Source: Pseudomonadota bacterium (GTDB lineage: Bacteria > Pseudomonadota > Gammaproteobacteria > Xanthomonadales > Xanthomonadaceae). From it: a DNA stretch of 7,266 nucleotides. A program made the position numbers and the translations under genes. A model generated the notes under the pieces. That model ran no database searches, was not told the DNA's origin, and saw nothing but the letters and a program-made list of their open reading frames with translations. The DNA lies in assembly GCA_023423855.1 (NCBI GenBank), contig JAFAEU010000184.1, positions 1-7,266 of the forward strand, written 5' to 3'. Positions 5,723-7,266 of this stretch are shown piece by piece (within the stretch, counting starts at the first letter, position 1; the number at the start of each line of letters is the position of its first letter).

Positions 5723-5876
5723 AGCTGCGCGCCTCCCGCCGTGTCCGCCATGGGACCGGCCATTGTCGTCCAACCGGCCCGCGCTTGTGCGTCGCACCCG
5801 CGTTTGGCAAGGTAGCAACGGTAACCATTCTCCGGCCGACCCCACCGGCACTCCATCCACATCCAGGGAAACACTG
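5723..5876. promoter_or_regulatory. Divergent intergenic region between the NUDIX and permease genes
   Basis: These 154 bp should carry promoters for both genes. The NUDIX Shine-Dalgarno sequence GGGAGG is at 5732-5737 on the - strand. AGGGAA (5865-5870) is 6 nt before the permease ATG. I tested TTGTGC (5785-5790) and TTGGCA (5804-5809) as -35 boxes for the permease, and neither has a good -10 at the right distance. No repeats or convincing operator were seen. Confidence 0.4.
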
Positions 5877-7266
5877 ATGTCGAAAAGTCTGTTCAGGGTC
5901 AAGCCGGTCGAGCCGGCGCCGCACGTCGATGCCGGCGAACCGGTCGAGGGCTCCCTGCAGGGCGAGACCACCCTCAAGCGCACGCTGACCGCGCGCCACC
6001 TGGTCCTGCTCGGGATCGGCGCGGTGATCGGCGCCGGCATCTTCGTGCTCACCGGCCAGGCCGCGGCCAATCACGCCGGCCCGGCGATCATGCTCAGCTT
6101 CGTGCTCGCCGGCACCGCCTGCGCGCTGGCCGGCCTGTGCTACGCCGAGTTCGCGGCGATGATGCCGGTTTCCGGCAGCGCCTATTCCTATTCCTACGCC
6201 ACCCTCGGCGAGTTCGTCGCCTGGTTCATCGGCTGGTGCCTGGTGCTGGAGTACCTGTTCGCCTCCAGTACGGTCGCGGTGGGCTGGTCGGGCTACCTGA
6301 TCAGTTTCGTCACCGGCACGCTGGGGCTGCCGTTCCCGGCGCAGCTCACCACAGCGCCGATCGACTGGAACGGCACCGCCTTCGTCAGCACCGGCCACCT
6401 GTTCAACCTGCCGGCGGTGCTGATCGTCGCGGCGGTCAGCGGGCTGTGCTACGTCGGCATCACCCAGTCGGCGATCGCCAACTCGGTCATCGTCGCGATC
6501 AAGGTCACGGTGATCGCGCTGTTCATCGGCTTCGGCGCGATGTACATCGATCCCGCCAACTGGACCCCGTTCATTCCCGAGGCGCAAGGCCCCGGCAAGT
6601 TCGGCTTCGACGGCGTGACCCGCGCCGCGGCCATCGTGTTCTTCGCCTACATCGGCTTCGACGCGGTGTCCACGGCAGCAGGCGAAGCGAAGAACCCGCA
6701 GCGCGACATGCCGATCGGCATCCTCGGCTCGCTGGCGGTCTGCACCATCATCTACATCGTGGTCTGCGCGGTGCTGACCGGCATGACCCACTACTCGCTG
6801 CTCGGCACCGCCAAGCCGGTCGCGACCGCGCTGGAGCCGTATCCCACCCTCGCCTGGCTCAAGACCGCGGTCGAGATCGGCGCGATCGCCGGCCTGTCGT
6901 CGGTGATCCTGGTGATGCTGATGGCGCAGCCGCGCATCTTCTACTCGATGTCGCGCGACGGGCTGCTGCCGAAGCTGTTCGGCAAGGTGCACCCGAAGTA
7001 CCAGACGCCGTACGTGGGCACGATCATCGTCGGCGTCGTCGCCTGCGTGCTGGCCGGCTTCATGCCGCTCAACGTGCTCGGCGAACTGGTGTCGATGGGC
7101 ACCCTGCTCGCCTTCGCCACGGTCTGCGCCGGCGTGCTGGTCCTGCGCAGGACGCGCCCGGAGCTGCCGCGCCCGTTCCGCGTCCCGTTCGCGGCACTGA
7201 TCTGCCCGCTCGGCGTGGTGGCCTGCCTGTACCTGTTCTGGCAGCCGTTCACCGAGCACTGGAAGC
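5877..7266 (+). CDS. APC-superfamily amino acid permease (cationic amino acid transporter-like), 3' end cut by window edge
   Basis: The frame is open from the ATG at 5877 to the right edge (463 full codons, no stop), so the C-terminus is missing. The start MSKSLFRVKP is supported by AGGGAA 6 nt upstream. A hydrophilic N-terminus of about 40 residues precedes TM1 with the unwound substrate-binding motif GIGAVIGAGIFVLTG (46-60). Further hydrophobic segments lie near 70-95, 112-147, 178-198, 200-223, 248-267, 281-303, 333-355, 378-396, 401-423 and 435-456. Hallmarks include FFAYIGFDAVSTAAGE (255-270), followed by KNPQRDMP, and YSMSRDGLLP (356-365), typical of YfnA/CAT-type permeases in the inner membrane that take up amino acids by proton or sodium coupling. 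The substrate is not predictable here. No link with the NUDIX gene is evident beyond the shared promoter region. Confidence 0.93.
   Translation, partial: MSKSLFRVKPVEPAPHVDAGEPVEGSLQGETTLKRTLTARHLVLLGIGAVIGAGIFVLTGQAAANHAGPAIMLSFVLAGTACALAGLCYAEFAAMMPVSGSAYSYSYATLGEFVAWFIGWCLVLEYLFASSTVAVGWSGYLISFVTGTLGLPFPAQLTTAPIDWNGTAFVSTGHLFNLPAVLIVAAVSGLCYVGITQSAIANSVIVAIKVTVIALFIGFGAMYIDPANWTPFIPEAQGPGKFGFDGVTRAAAIVFFAYIGFDAVSTAAGEAKNPQRDMPIGILGSLAVCTIIYIVVCAVLTGMTHYSLLGTAKPVATALEPYPTLAWLKTAVEIGAIAGLSSVILVMLMAQPRIFYSMSRDGLLPKLFGKVHPKYQTPYVGTIIVGVVACVLAGFMPLNVLGELVSMGTLLAFATVCAGVLVLRRTRPELPRPFRVPFAALICPLGVVACLYLFWQPFTEHWK

Noticed and set aside
5785..5832. sigma70 promoter for the permease with -35 TTGTGC or TTGGCA
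   Set aside because: Neither candidate has a -10 resembling TATAAT at 16-18 bp spacing.
5646..7259. Long open frame on the - strand (537 codons) opposite the permease
   Set aside because: It is rich in Arg, Asp, His and Gln and mirrors the codons of the permease membrane segments. No domain is visible, and the permease reading is unambiguous.

Overview
The window is high-GC gammaproteobacterial chromosome. Gene content and protein style suggest the Xanthomonadales (Lysobacter/Luteimonas-like). That assignment rests on recognising protein families by eye, not on a search. Coding density is high, and I see no phage genes, transposases, rRNA, tRNA or CRISPR array.

Layout. Three genes run leftwards at the left side: a FAD-dependent D-2-hydroxyacid dehydrogenase of the D-2-hydroxyglutarate dehydrogenase type (2577 to 1192), a small exported DUF2388 protein (1121 to 819), and an exported protein with an HELAH motif, cut by the left edge (807 to 1). 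A 301-bp divergent region (2578-2878) separates them from serA (2879-4120, rightwards), which is followed by a HAD phosphatase (4320-5003). A NUDIX hydrolase (5722 to 5120, leftwards) converges on the HAD gene. It is divergent from an APC-superfamily amino acid permease (5877 to the right edge, incomplete at its 3' end).

Metabolic logic. SerA starts serine synthesis from 3-phosphoglycerate, and SerA enzymes can also reduce 2-oxoglutarate to D-2-hydroxyglutarate. The divergently placed dehydrogenase is the expected partner that re-oxidises that product. The HAD phosphatase and the permease have no substrate that can be read from sequence.

The most unusual feature is a family of palindromic repeats present three times (429-499, 4162-4247 and about 5055-5135). 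Copies share a core beginning GTCATTYCGA and ending GAGRAATC. One copy sits in frame inside the HELAH protein gene and adds about 23 residues without breaking it. A second lies just downstream of serA. A third lies between the convergent HAD and NUDIX genes and supplies the last NUDIX codons and its stop codon. The intragenic copy is built inside-out relative to the other two, which suggests that the half-palindrome is the unit that moves or is copied.
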